DNA of 64,000 bases, from contig JANTQA010000012.1 in assembly GCA_027625915.1 (NCBI GenBank), positions 4,052,501 to 4,116,500 on the forward strand, read 5' to 3'. The stretch comes from Anaeramoeba flamelloides. Lineage: Eukaryota > Metamonada > Anaeramoebidae. The notes beneath the pieces are model-generated. The model saw only the letters and a list, made by a program, of their open reading frames with translations, was not told the DNA's origin and did no database searches. Below are positions 1 to 12,122 of the stretch, in pieces; the first letter of the stretch is position 1; each line of letters begins with the position of its first letter. Position numbers and translations under genes: made by a program.

Positions 1-2339
1 TCTTTTTAATATTCTTTGATTTAGATTTTCCTTTGTGAATTTAAAGACACAACAAATAAAGATAACAACCCCACCCAAACCAGATGTTATTTGGATCTTG
101 TTTAATTTTGAGCAAAATTTAAATTAATAAATTGGTAATTTATATCCTTTTCAAATTGAAATTTTGAAGTAATAATTATTTAGAGAAAGAGATGGATATA
201 CAAAGCAATACTTGAAGAATATATCAACGTTCTTTTTTATTTGAACAGTTACTTTTTTTGAAAATTTATTTCTACTTTGGGATATTTTGAAAAAGTGAGG
301 AATACAAGTTTTCAGAGTTTTTCTCAAACTATTTAACTCACTCTTTTAAGCAATCTGAGCATCAATTTTGAAAACTTTTGTGACTCACTTTTTGGAAAAT
401 TCCTTTACGCTCAACAAAGTAATGTTTTCAACAAAAAAATTTTATATATCCTTTTCTTCGTAATAAAAGGATTTATTGGAAAAAAAACAGCAGTTGTGTT
501 TGCTGACTAATTTTTTGTTGTTCATTTGTTAATTGAGATAATGTGTATTTATTTTATTATCTAAAATTTCAATTTTTGTGGGGGGTTATAATAATCGTCG
601 AATTTTTTTTGAAAAGAAAACCAGAGTTTCTGAGGGATTATTTAATTTTTTTTTGAGATTCTGAGTAAAAATTAGCTTCTAAACACCACTTTTTATAAAA
701 TAAGTTATTTAGATATTCTTTCAAAAAAATATTAGATTTCTATTATTATTTAATCTTTTGTGATTGTAGAAAAAACATTTACCAAATAATCAAGTTTTTT
801 TTTAAAACAAGAAATTAATTTAATCAAGTTCATAACTATTTTAGTTGGGGATTTATTTGCCCCGGATCCACTTTATTCAATTTTATACTATATTAAGAGG
901 TTTTTTCCCAATACTAATTTGGAAATTGATACTTTTTTCATATAATTTATATTTTATAAACGTAAATCTAACCATTTTTTTCAGTCAACCCTTTTTTAAT
1001 TTTTTAAAAAAATTATTGATAAATAAAATCATAATCAGTAAAAAAAATTTTTTTTTATATCTTTATTATAAAACACTAACATCTATTTAAATTTGACTAA
1101 GAATTTTTTTTTAATTTATTTTTTTCATAGTTTTGTTGTCATAATTGGAGTTAAGATCTCGAAGTTTCCAGATAAAATATTAAAAATCAAAATAAAATTT
1201 CTTATTTTCCCTATTAAACACTTATTTATCATATTTTGACTTTATTTAAATTTATTTTCTTTTTCATTTTTTGATTGTTTTTTCAAAAATTTAAAGAAAT
1301 TTATAGTCAATTTTATTCATAAATTATTCACCCAAAACAAGTTAAATCCATTTTACAAAAAATGATCAGAAATATATTTGTTAAATTTAACAATACCAAT
1401 TGTTGATTTTTTTTTTTGACAATTTTCCATTTTAAATTTGAAAAAAAAAAATTCCAACTTGATACATTGTATTTGAACAGTTGAACTTTAACTTTTTATC
1501 AATAAAAAAATAAAAAAAATAAATGATCATCATGAAAAACTGATTGTAAAAAAAAATTGAAATATTAAAAAATATCATTATTTAGCAAATATATGATAAA
1601 AAAAATCCTGATAATTTTTTTAGACAGAAAAAATTCAAAAAACTAAGTTTCTTAAATCATAGTATTTTTATTTCTAAATAATCACAATTCTTTTTAAAAA
1701 ACAGTTTTATATTTCAATTAATCAATTTTTTAACTTTATTCGAAATATTTACTGAAAATGTTATTTATTTGATATAAATATTTTAAAATAAGATCCCAAA
1801 AAATAAGATATATTAAAAACAGTTACTCAATTGTTATTTCTTTTATTTTAAAAAAAAAAAAAACAAAAAAAAAAAAGAAAGAAAAATTATTAATTTCAAT
1901 TGGTTAAAAACCAAATAGTTTTTTATTTGTTTTTTTTTTATATTTTAATAAATTGATAGATCGATATTGTTTTATTAATTATTTAATTTCTAATTTTTAA
2001 AAAAGTTTATTAGATTGTCCAAATCCCCCCCCACAATAGACTTTTTTTAAAAAATTTTCAAAAAGTAATTTTGGATCAAACACAAATATTATTCTTTTTA
2101 AAATTAAAAAATAGTTTTTGTAATATCTTAACAAAAATGGGCTTTAAAAAGGGTGGAATTTCCATTTAATCCACAATTCTTATATACCCTTTAATTAAAA
2201 ATTATTTTATTCTATTTTATTTTTAATCAAATAGGGATGATTAAGATAAAATTTAAATTAATAATAAATTTATTTTAGTAAAAAAGAATTAATAGTAATT
2301 TCAGAAATAATGGAAATGTTCAAAAAAAGATACATAACC
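1..2339. other. A+T-rich non-coding stretch
   Basis: I see no gene, RNA or repeat I can support here. Short open frames (for example 845-1090) are made of F, I, L, K and N codons expected by chance in such A+T-rich DNA and begin with no ATG. Several A or T homopolymers of 10 or more bases occur. Confidence 0.6.
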
Positions 2340-2358
2340 AAATAAACAGACATCATTT

Positions 2359-3191
2359 TTTTACAAATAGACTAAATAGATACTCATATACCTTAAAAAA
2401 AAATCAATCTGAATATATTTAAAAAAAAGAAAACTTGAAAAAATGTGATTATTATACTTAATATTATGAAAACATAAATTATTTCATTTGGTATTGTGAA
2501 AGGTATAAATTTTATCAGAATCAAATTGGAAAATAATTTTCAAAAATTCTAGAGAAGAAAATAGATGAAAAAGTTATACTGAGAAAAAAATGCATAGAAA
2601 ATCTTAGATATTGCTGATCAAAATTATGAAATCCATTGCTCTTGTTGGGAATCTTTCATCAAAAACTATATACCTAGAAAACTTGAGGTAATAAAGAAAT
2701 AATAATAATTATAAATGGAATCCAGAAAATAATTAAAATAGTAAATAAATATATATATTAATTCGGGCACCTAGTTCCCCAATCTGAGAGTCCGTGTCTA
2801 TTTTTTTTAATTTAAAAGGAGTAATCAGAATTTTAGATTTTAGATAATTATTTCAAATTAAAATAACCCTTATAGCAGTGGAATTCCAATTATTAATCAC
2901 AAATTGTGGAATTATTATAAGTAATCAATAATCTTTCAATCGGATATTTACTCCTCCTGTGAATTCTGAGGGTATGTATCTACGTTTTCAGGAATTAAAA
3001 AGTATTTTATAAGATCAAATATTTTACTCAGCCCTTTCAAATCCTGAAACCCCAACTACACTGAATAGTTTTTAATTTGGCCAGGTAAATGATATGATAT
3101 TTTTGCACTTTAATTTTTTAATAAATTTTCTTCTTCTTTTTTTTTTTTATTTGATACAATTTTCTTGAATTATCCCCTTCTCTAAATGAAT
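2359..3191 (+). mobile_element. LINE (non-LTR) 3' end, 5'-truncated, decayed
   Basis: This segment matches the 46195-46916 element in opposite orientation, including remnants of the same C-terminal zinc-knuckle region (about 2380-2690) and the same 3' untranslated region ending in an AAATAA-type tail. It is flanked by a 19-bp direct repeat at 2340-2358 and 3192-3210 with two mismatches, as expected for a target-site duplication. The coding remnant carries stops, and the imperfect duplication suggests it is older than the 46.2-kb and 11.2-kb copies. Confidence 0.75.
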
Positions 3192-3210
3192 AAATAAACA
3201 CAAATCATTT

Positions 3211-3612
3211 ATTCCAGAAAATCGAACCGCCTCTATTATTTAAATTATAAGATCTCACATAAAAGATAGATCATCTTACTTCTTTTAATATATTATTTTA
3301 TAGAATCAAAAATTAAATATTAACTAAATTATCCCACTCTTGAATAATTTCTAAAAATAAACACAAGATATATCTTCAATAAATTACAAAACATATTTAA
3401 TTCAAAAAAAAAAAAAAAAAAAAAAAAAAAATAGAAATTTGAATTTTATCATTTTATAAAATGTTTTTAAAAGTAATCTACTGTTATTTTCTGATTAATA
3501 AATGATAATTTTGATTTCAAATTACTCGAGAAAGGAAGATTAATTATTACTACTACAATCAAATTACGAGAGTAAAAATTTTGTCTTAGAGTTAACTAAA
3601 AAAAAAATAATA
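3211..3612. other. Spacer with long A tract
   Basis: Between the LINE copy and the next element. It contains a homopolymer of nearly 30 A residues near 3404-3431 and nothing else I can identify. Confidence 0.5.
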
Positions 3613-3614
3613 TA

Positions 3615-4321
3615 AACACTTTTTCAAATAAAAGGGTACATAAAATTTAAATAATTATTCATAATTGATCAAATTAATTGTAGAATCATATTAAAATATA
3701 ATAAACTTTTTAAAATAAAAAAAAAACACCCAAATGAAGATTTAAAAGTTATTAAAATCAAACTATATATATTAAAATTAATCATTTTAAAAATTGATTT
3801 TCCCGTTTTATTTGAAATGAGAAATCTTGTTTTGGACATTGTTGTCAGAAAAAAAATATAAAATCAATAAAAATTATTATACAAGGTGAATTGGGAAACA
3901 TTTCTTTTCATTTTATTCGAGAACTTTATACCTCAAACTTTTTGAACTTTAAAGCTTCATTTTCAAATAAAGCCTCAATAAATCTGGCTATTTTGTTGGA
4001 GTTGTTTTTTTTTCTTTTTTTTCTTTGTTCAATTATCAATTGAATAATAGTCTTTCTAAATTCCTATCTCTCGCTCATTCGAAACCAAACTTGAACTGTT
4101 TCTATTTTTATACTATTAAATTATTTCCAAATTGGTTTCTTATTATCTTGTTTTTTTTTTTCGTTTTCCAACTGTTCAAGATCTATAAATTACAAAAAAA
4201 CAAAAAAGGAAAAAATGAATAATTAAAATGAAAATTACCAATAAGTAATTATCATATTAACAATCAAATTCAATAATATCGATGATAAGAGAGATGTGCA
4301 CTTTTGTTTGAAAAAATAGTT
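3615..4321. mobile_element. 707-bp TA-flanked TIR element, copy A
   Basis: The left end reads AACACTTTTTCAAATAAAAG and the right end, reverse-complemented, reads AACTATTTTTTCAAACAAAA, so the ends are terminal inverted repeats. TA lies outside both ends (3613-3614 and 4322-4323). The whole segment matches 8129-9092 in inverted orientation once the MITE in that copy is removed. No transposase frame is visible, so this is a non-autonomous element, probably of the Tc1/mariner type by its TA target. Confidence 0.75.
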
Positions 4322-4323
4322 TA

Positions 4324-5184
4324 TTATTACAAAATTAAATTAAAAAAAAATACATAGTCTACACGAGATCAATTCAAAATTAAATTTTTGAGATTAATTG
4401 AGTTATTCTTTTATAAATTTTAAAGACAAAAAAGTAATAGTTTCTAAAACTGAATCTTACTGTATCACAAAAATAAAATATCGAAATTAAGTTTTAGGAT
4501 TTTATTATTTGTTCTATTTTTAGCTCAATGGTTCCAATTGTTACAAGACTGTCATAAAAACTTACAATGAAATAATTTTGATCATTTGAATTTTTTTTTG
4601 CCCTTTTGCAAATCTCAGCTTTCTTGTGATGATTTTTAAAATTTTGATTTACAATACCAATTTGGTTTCAGATAAAAATTTATGGTAGCATTGAGAAGAC
4701 TATAATTTTCAAAATTCAAAAAAAAAAAAAAAAAGGAAAAAACAAAGTAAATAGAATGAAATTATTCTTAATTTATTGTTATCTGATTTTACAGAAAATA
4801 TAATATAAAAATATCACAACATTAAAAAAAAAACCCACCCACCCACCCAGATCATTAGCAAATAAATATAAATCTGAAATACGAATTTGTAAGAATTCAA
4901 ATTACTATTTTAATCTTTTTTTAAATTATTCTTGTATTTTTTTTTTAATTATCCTATTTTGTAAAAGTTAGAATCTTTTCAAGTTAAAAATAGTTAAATT
5001 TGAAAAAAATATTTCCTTTGCAAATTCCTTAAATATAAATTGAAAAGAAAGTTATATAATCGAACCGAATCGAATTGACTAAAATAGAATGAAATAGATA
5101 GAGATACATGTGTATTTAAGCCTAACCTACCCTCAGAAATTTTACAAAGGATAATTATTTAAAAACAAAATGATGAATTACCGA
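4324..5184. other. Non-coding spacer
   Basis: No gene or repeat is supported. There is a short CCCA run at about 4836-4850 and a poly-A tract near 4720. The 3' untranslated region of the neighbouring minus-strand gene probably lies in the right part. Confidence 0.5.
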
Positions 5185-5248
5185 ATGGGTTAATGGATAA
5201 ATGGGTCAATGGGTCAATGGGCTGATGGGTCAATGGGTTGATGGGTAA
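5185..5248 (+). repeat. 8-bp tandem repeat, eight units
   Basis: Eight consecutive 8-base units of consensus ATGGGTCA with single-base variants. It lies about 90 bp past the stop codon of the SIP5-like gene, probably in or just beyond its 3' untranslated region. There are no spacers between units, so it is a plain minisatellite. Confidence 0.9.
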
Positions 5249-5338
5249 ATAGAAAAAGAAATACAAGCAAAGAAATGAATACAAAAAAAGAAGGAAAGGA
5301 TTGTCTAATGATAAAGTAAAAATACAACAGAAAAAATA

Positions 5339-6653
5339 TTAATTTTGTTGTTGATTGGTAGCTTGTAAAACAAAATTCAACAATTGCTCACGGCGATCTA
5401 AATCCATTACCCCTGCATTTGATAGGAATTGGGTTAAAAGGAAGTTAGGATCCCTCGGCAAGTTTTCAAGTTGCTGGATCCTTTCAAGGTTATCTTTGTC
5501 TATCTGCTCTTGGTTCTTTTTTTGTTCACGGAACAGTTGTCGTATCCGTTCACGCTCCTCGTTTTTTTCTTGGTCAATTTTGAGAAGGTCATATTGGCCT
5601 TCTTCCTCTTCTTTTTTCTTAATTTCCAATAATTTTCGGATTGTTTTTGATCTTTGTTTTTCAAATTCTTCTCGTTCGTTTTTTGATGCAACTTTTTCTA
5701 ATTCCAACTTTTGATCACAGTCTTCTTGTGATAAGAAGACCTCGTTTTCAAATTTATTTCGGAGACTTTCTTTATAGGTAACACTGAAATTGTTTGACCT
5801 ACACCACGGGCATCTGAATTTTTTTCATGAAAAATTCCATGTTTGGAAAGTAAATTGGTTGATTCAGTAGGTTTTTTTGTTTTTTTGTTTTTTTTTTGTG
5901 GAGAAGAAGGAAAAAATGTTGATAAAAATAGAAAATTGAAATAAATATACACTTGTTTAGAAAGAGAACGCTGTGCTGAAACACAACGTAAAATGAGAGA
6001 CACTTACTGTTCAGTTGTCGGTTGATCTGGAGTTCCAAAAGGTACAATTTGAAGATAACATTCGGTGCAAATAGGCTTTTTACAGCAATTTGTCATATTT
6101 GTAATTGGAAAAACTGTAAAGAAATAGAGGTTAGTGTTTGGTTGCCAGTGATCAATTTTTTGTTTGTTTTTGTTTTAAGTTTGCCCATTTTGAAATATTT
6201 TTAGTTTTTCATTTTTGTTTGTTTTGGTTATCAGAAACATAAAAAAAAAATTTTTTTGTTTTGTTTTTGTTTGCCAAAAAAAAAGTTTTTTGTTTTGTTG
6301 TGTTGTGATTTGTGGTGTTTTGGTCACAAACAAAAAAAAAGGGTTTTGGGGTTAGGAGTTGTTTTCAACATAAAAATAACAAAAAAAAGAAAGTTACAAT
6401 AATTGCAAATTGGGCACTCTATTGCGAAGGTTTCATTGGGATCATCTTCAGGTGGAAAAATTGGTGCAAGTTTTTTTTTTTGAATTAACCCTTTGATTCG
6501 AATTTGAGACCATTTAATGGAAGGGTATATTTCGTACGTCGGAAGAAAATTCTTTTTTCTTGCCTTTTTAAAGGATATTTTTGATTTTTTTTTTTTTGTT
6601 TTTTTGGTTTTTTTTGAAATTTTGTTTTTTCTTTTTGAATTGTGTGTGCCCAT
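5339..6653 (-). CDS. SIP5/DA2-type zinc-finger protein
   Basis: Three exons on the minus strand: 6653-6398, 6113-6008 and 5813-5339, joining in frame to 278 residues and ending in TAA. Introns of 284 and 194 bp have GT and AG ends. The N-terminus (about 1-35) is very basic. A RING-like zinc module follows: CPIC at 80-83, a CC pair at 95-96, CTEC at 101-104 and CPWC at 122-125, with the order and spacing of the Sip5p/plant DA2 family. The C-terminal half (about 150-270) is a charged, likely coiled-coil region rich in E, K, R and Q. Plant DA2 is an E3 ubiquitin ligase and yeast Sip5 is linked to the Snf1/Glc7 pathway; whether this protein has ligase activity is inference. The start is the first ATG of the open frame. 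The zinc ligands are split over all three exons, and the fact that splicing restores them supports the model. Confidence 0.85.
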
Positions 6654-8126
6654 AATAATTAAAAATTAAAAAATGATAGTTTTTTTGTTCTTAAATTATT
6701 CTCAAAATAACTTTGTTTATGAACTTGTTTTGTGAATCTATTTTGATTAAGTTAGTATATGGGTTGCTTTTGGGACTTTATTCTTATTCTAAAATAACAA
6801 ATAGACACAAGAGTTATTTTTAATTATCAACTTTTTTTAAATCTAGTTTTTGTTATTTCAAGATCTCAAAATAGAATTTTTACTTTGGCTTTTCCAATAT
6901 AAAGATTGTTTTAACAATTGCTGAAGAAACAGGAAAACAGACTGCCAGTGTACGTTGATAATTAATGTATAAAATTTTAAGAATGGAATTAATATAATTA
7001 CATTGACAAGTATTTTATATATCTTTTTTTTTTCCTTTTGAAAATGAATACTTTTAACTCTTTGAAAAATCCTTGAGTATTTTTAAGGAGTAGGTGTGTG
7101 TACCTATTTATCTTAATCTTTACTCTATTCAAAAATCAAATTAATCACTATTTTCAACTTTAGCAATCAAATAATAAGAATAGTTGGATTTATAAATTTA
7201 TTTATTTTCCAAGAATCAGATTAAATTGATATGTTACCCAAGTTTTTTATCAAGTTGAAAGAAACAGATTATCTTTTTTCAATTTATTTTTTTTCAATTT
7301 ATTTTTTTCCAAATTAAATTTTTAATCAAAATATCTGAAGCTTTTGTTTGTATTTTTAGGATCGAAACTGAAAAATAATAATTTGTAAATATTTTCATTT
7401 TAAAAGTAAAATTCACTTTTAGTAATTTCTGATAGTTTCTATTGACAAACAGGAATTTAAATTTAATCTTATTTTAAAAATACAATAAAAATAAATCATT
7501 ATTGAATCTCTTGAAGATCTACAACAATTAATCAAATATTTTATTCACATATCATTATTACATTTCTTGAACTTTAAAAAAGCCCAGTAAAATTCTATTT
7601 TGAAATATTAAGAATATATAAAACGAACTGTTTTAATTTTAATCAGGTATTTGAATATTTTCTTATTTTGTATAATTATCAATTTGAATTGATTGTGTTT
7701 GTTTGCAAATATTTAAATAATTTGGGTAATATAGTAAAACGCTTTGATAATTTTAGTCTGTGGGTTTTAATATAATTCACTTAAATAATTAAGGCTGTAA
7801 TTAATTATTGTTTATAAATAATCAAATTAAAGGGTATTTCTTTATACTAAAAGTTAAATTTACTAGGTTTTCAAAAAATTATTTTGTGATAATTTTCAAT
7901 TTATTGTTTGTTTTTGTTCTGGATATTTTTTTGTTAAATAAAATGAAAAAATTGATTTGTACTGTTCTTAGAATAAAGAAAATTTGATTTTTTTTGAAAT
8001 TAAGTATATGTTTTATAATGGGTTATAATAAAATGAAGTTTTTTAGTTTCTAAAGTATATTTTAGTATACATTATACAATGATAATAAGATTTTTTCTAT
8101 CAAATAAATAATTTTTTTAATTGAAA
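6654..8126. other. Non-coding spacer, probable promoter of the minus-strand gene
   Basis: No coding frame, RNA or repeat is supported. The promoter of the SIP5-like gene must lie at the left edge, but I see no motif that marks it. Confidence 0.45.
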
Positions 8127-8128
8127 TA

Positions 8129-9092
8129 AACTCTTTTTCAAACAAAAGATCACACCTCTCAAATCATCAACACTATCGAATTTGATTATGAATAAGATAA
8201 TTACTTATTGGTTATTTTCATCTAAATTTTTCATTTTTTCATTTTTTGTTTTAATCATTATTTATCGGTATTTAACAGTTGGAAAATGAAAAAAACAAGA
8301 TAAGAAAAAAATAATTTGGAAATAATCTACTAGTATATAAATGGAAATAGTTTAAGTTTGATTTGGAATGAGTTAGATATAGGAATTACAGTCAGTTTCA
8401 CTTTTAAGGCACAAACTTTCAACGAAATTTAAGGCACAATAAAAATCTCAAATTAAGGCACAAAATTCAAATTCTAGTAAAAATAAATTGTAAATTATAA
8501 AAATCTCAAATTAAGGCCCAAAATTCAAATTCTAGTAAAATAAATTGTAAAAAAAAAAATTCAAAATTTTGTGCCTTAATTTGGGATTTTTATTGTGCCT
8601 TAAATTTCGTTGCAAGTTTGTGCCTTAAAAGTGAAACTGACTGTAAGAAATACCATTATTGGATTGATGCTAGGAACAAAGAAAAGAGAAATAACGAAAT
8701 AAAACATTCCAACAAAATACCAGATCAATTGTTGCTTTATCTTGAAAATGAGACTTTAAAAAGAACTAAAGTTTAACTTGCAAAGAATTATCAATAAAAG
8801 GTAGAGAACTGTTTCTCAATTCGCCTTGTTCAAAGGTTTTTTATTGATTTTATATTTTTTTTCTTAACAATTTACAAAACGAGATTTCTCAGTTCAAACA
8901 AAAGGGTACACCAATTTTTAAAATATTTACTTTTACTTTTTATTGTTTGGTTTTAATTGGTTTTAAAGATTCAGTTGAGTATTTTTTAGATTTTAAAGTT
9001 TTTCTTTGATTTTAGAATGATGCTAAAATTAATTTGATTCAATTATGAATAATTCTTGAATTTTTTTGTACCCTTTTATTTGAAAAGGAGTT
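8129..9092. mobile_element. 707-bp TA-flanked TIR element, copy B, interrupted by a MITE
   Basis: This is an inverted copy of 3615-4321. It begins AACTCTTTTTCAAACAAAAG and ends in the matching inverted repeat, with TA on each side (8127-8128 and 9093-9094). A 255-bp MITE plus its duplicated TA sits inside at 8389-8643. The span is 964 bp; subtracting 257 gives exactly 707 bp, the length of copy A. That arithmetic confirms both boundaries and the order of insertion. Confidence 0.85.
8389..8643. mobile_element. 255-bp palindromic MITE (TA target, CAGTCAG ends)
   Basis: The arms are near-perfect inverted repeats: the left end reads CAGTCAGTTTCACTTTTAAG and the right end is its reverse complement. 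Both arms carry repeated AAGGCACAA-type motifs, and TA flanks the element at 8387-8388 and 8644-8645. Degenerate relatives lie at 41615-41799 and about 47951-48152. There is no coding capacity. The TA target and CAGT start are typical of Tc1/mariner-derived MITEs. Confidence 0.85.
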
Positions 9093-9261
9093 TAATTTTA
9101 TAATATACGATCCATCCAAAATAGTGGTGCAATTTTAAAAACAAAATTTTTTTTTTTTTTTTTTTGGAATACTTGAACAAAATAAAAGTAAGTCATTACT
9201 TTAATTGATCAAATTATATGTAAAAATTTAAAAAAAAAATAAAAAAAACTATTAATGTAAT

Positions 9262-9345
9262 TGATCTTATCAGGAATCGAACTCCGGCTACACACTTTTC
9301 AAATTTTGAGATCTCGGTGCTCTACCGCTGAGCTAATGAATAATT
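9262..9345 (-). pseudogene. tRNA-like locus with A and B boxes
   Basis: On the minus strand TAGCTCAGCGGTAGAGC (9319-9335) is a perfect D-arm and Pol III A box, and AGTTCGATTCC (9273-9283) is a good T-loop and B box. A run of T on the transcribed strand follows at 9248-9240, as a Pol III terminator would. The acceptor stem does not pair, the T stem pairs poorly, and the anticodon stem cannot be closed although a loop with CTC after a U is visible. It is most likely a decayed tRNA; an intron-bearing tRNA or a tRNA-derived SINE head are alternatives. No second copy was seen. Confidence 0.55.
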
Positions 9346-11164
9346 ATTGAATATTTTAAAATTATAAAATTCTGAAGATAATAAAATTGAATTTTTAATT
9401 GAGAAATTTTTCTAATATATTTTTTTTTTTGAAAAAAAAACTCAAAGTTTTTTACGATTAAATTTTTTTTTTTCATTGTAAAAAAATTAACAAATTTAAA
9501 ATTGAATTGAAAAAAATCATTTTAATAGGAAACTCTAGTAAAAATTTTTTTGAATTTTTTTAGCATTTTTTTTATATTTTTCTAGTGATTACACTATCAA
9601 AAATTTGAAAAAATGAATATTTAGATAAAATAAAATGAGGTCTAATAATTTTTTTTCAAAATATTGGTAATGTGAATTTTTTTTCTGTTAAATGAGAAAA
9701 AAATGAATTTTTAATAGAGTTTTCCAATTAAAAAAAAAAAAAAAATTTAAACATTGTTTTTCAGTTAAAATAAAAATAAAAATCATTTTTTTGAGATGTT
9801 TAAAAAAAATTTTATTTTTTCAAAGTTACCAATTTTTAGTAGTTTAAAAAATATTTTGAAAAAAAATTTTTTATATACATTTTTTAAAATTTTCAATTTT
9901 GAAAAAAGTCAAAAACACCCATTTTAAATACCAAATATTTTCGAAACCTCTAAGCCTCATAAAGTTTAAATTTAAAAACTTCACAAAAAAATCAAAATAA
10001 AAAATTTTTGAAAAAAAATTTTTGTCTATATCAACTTATTTTTTAAATTTCATTTTATCAACTAATATTCACAGTAACTTATGTATTTTTATAATTTACT
10101 TGGATAAAAGTGAAAAAAAAATAAAAAAAATTTTTTTTTTAATCTAAAAAAAAAATTTAAAAATTAAAAATTTTATAATTATTGTAGTTTAAAATATATT
10201 ATAAATATAATATTCGAGTCAATCAAAAATGGGAAAATCAAAAGAGTAGTAAAAAAATCTTCAAAAAAAAATTTTTTATAAACCTTCATTTTTTCATATT
10301 TTTGATTGAAAATTACCCTAGTAAGATGATCTTTAAAACACCAAAAAAAAATTATTTTTGTGTTAAAATATACCTTTTTTAGAAATGAAAAATTCAAAAT
10401 TTCAAAAAAAAATTTTTTTTTGAAAAAAAATCGAAAATAGAGAATAAATTCTAAACTAGAGGAGATAAAGAGCTCTAAACTTGAAAAATCAATTTTTCAG
10501 ATGATTTTGATATTGGAACGATGAGTAATTCGCCCAGAGATCCAATATTTATAAATTCAATTTTTTTCAATTTATACTTGTGTTGTTAAATTTGTTATAA
10601 AATTTATTAGATGATTGTTTTTATTAATACCCAATAATTTGATTGTTGAAATTTTACCTTTTGAATTGATTTCAATCAGATCTTATATTTTTTTACAACG
10701 TGTATTTTTTCTATTTAGAAATAATAAATAAAATATTTTATTTTTTAATCAGAAAATACTATCAAATGTAAAATAAGAGAAATATAATTTACATATGCCT
10801 CTTAAAAAAAATAAAAACCAAAGTATTTAAATAAAACAAAATTAGAAGTGGGAAATAATCATAAAAACTTCTTCAATAATGAAAAATTCAAAGTTTGCAT
10901 TACTTTTAAAAGGGTTTTGTGGAATTTCTGATTAAAAAGTTTGATCTATTTACTTTTACACAAATAATAACGATATAGTGTCCAGAAAATACTTATTCAG
11001 AACAAAAAATCATTATTTCAAATACAGCCCATGTCTTTTTTTTTTTTCTTGTTTGTATGGTTCATTTAATTCCAGACGAAATACAAACCTTAAGGTGGAA
11101 TCAGTTTTAAAGGTAAATTATTTGTGCTTTTGAGAAAATATTAAATTATGAATGAAATTTGTTG
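9346..11164. other. A+T-rich non-coding stretch
   Basis: Mostly long A and T runs. A weak inverted repeat (GGAAACTCTA near 9530 and TAGAGTTTTCC near 9715) could be a worn MITE of about 200 bp. The open frame at 10179-10397 is F, I and K rich and resembles nothing. Confidence 0.45.
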
Positions 11165-11182
11165 AAAATATATCATAATTTT

Positions 11183-11289
11183 TATTTATTTATAGAAAGG
11201 AGTAATTAAAGAAAAATCATCAAATAAAAAAAAAAGAAAAGAAGAAAAATAATTAAAATATATATAAAAAATAAATTTATAATTTTCAT
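11183..11289 (-). mobile_element. LINE 3' stub (107 bp) with perfect 18-bp target duplication
   Basis: This matches the 3' end of the 46195-46916 LINE almost base for base, in minus orientation with the TAAATAAA-type tail at its left edge. AAAATATATCATAATTTT occurs immediately on both sides (11165-11182 and 11290-11307), a perfect target-site duplication. It is therefore a severely 5'-truncated, fairly recent insertion. Confidence 0.85.
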
Positions 11290-11307
11290 AAAATATATCA
11301 TAATTTT

Positions 11308-12122
11308 CCGTATTTTTTTTTTAAATTTTAGTATTTTTTATATTTTGACAAAAACTGTATGAATGTTGACTTGATTTTTTGAGATAAATTTTCCAATTTG
11401 ATCCTTCATTTTTAGAATATCTCTTCGAATAATAGAACTTTAAGAAATCATTACAATACTTAATTAGGGTTTATTGGCGCTTTCTTTGATCGGTTGCTGT
11501 ATAGGTTTTCTATAACAAAAAAACAAGTAGTTAATTTTTAAATATATATTAAACTTTTCTAGACTCTTAATTTTAACAGCAGTAATAGTTAAGTTCTTTT
11601 CTTATCTATATAACAACTTAACGTAAATTATTTGGTGTAAACTTAACCCTGATGGAATTTTTGGAAATTTACCAATAATACATTTTGTTCATTTCATCTC
11701 AAAAATGTTTTCTTCAAAAACTAAATCAAGTTATTATTCTTTTCAATCACTATTTTGAAATATTACTTAAATTAGAAATTAAGATTTTAAATGTGTCTAA
11801 ACTCTCTATTAAACAGACACCATCTTTTTTTTAGCTTGAATTGCTTAACAATAAATTCAATCAAAAATATTTGTGGAAATTTTTATTAATTTGTAACGAT
11901 AATTATTTCTTTGTTATTTTACCTTGGTAAATAAATGTTTTCTAAACAGTTTTACATCAACAATATTATCTTTATCAAAAATACTCTTTTTCTGAGGTAA
12001 AATTTTTTCAGGTTTTTTTACAAAAATAAATTAACGAATCAAAAAATAGAAAGAATAATAATCAAACTATCTTCTCATTTTTTTTTTTACTTTTTGAGGC
12101 TAATATTTTTGAATTGTTTTTG
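11308..12122. other. Non-coding spacer, probable PP4R3 promoter
   Basis: No coding frame or repeat is supported. The sequence leads into the PP4R3 start codon, so the promoter and 5' untranslated region should be at its right end. Confidence 0.45.

Noticed and set aside
5185-5248. CRISPR array
   Set aside because: Units are contiguous without spacers, and the genome is eukaryotic.
3615-9092. One 5.5-kb composite transposon carrying the SIP5-like gene between long inverted repeats
   Set aside because: Each arm has its own terminal inverted repeats and its own TA flanks and is a complete 707-bp element. Two independent insertions in opposite orientation explain the pattern.
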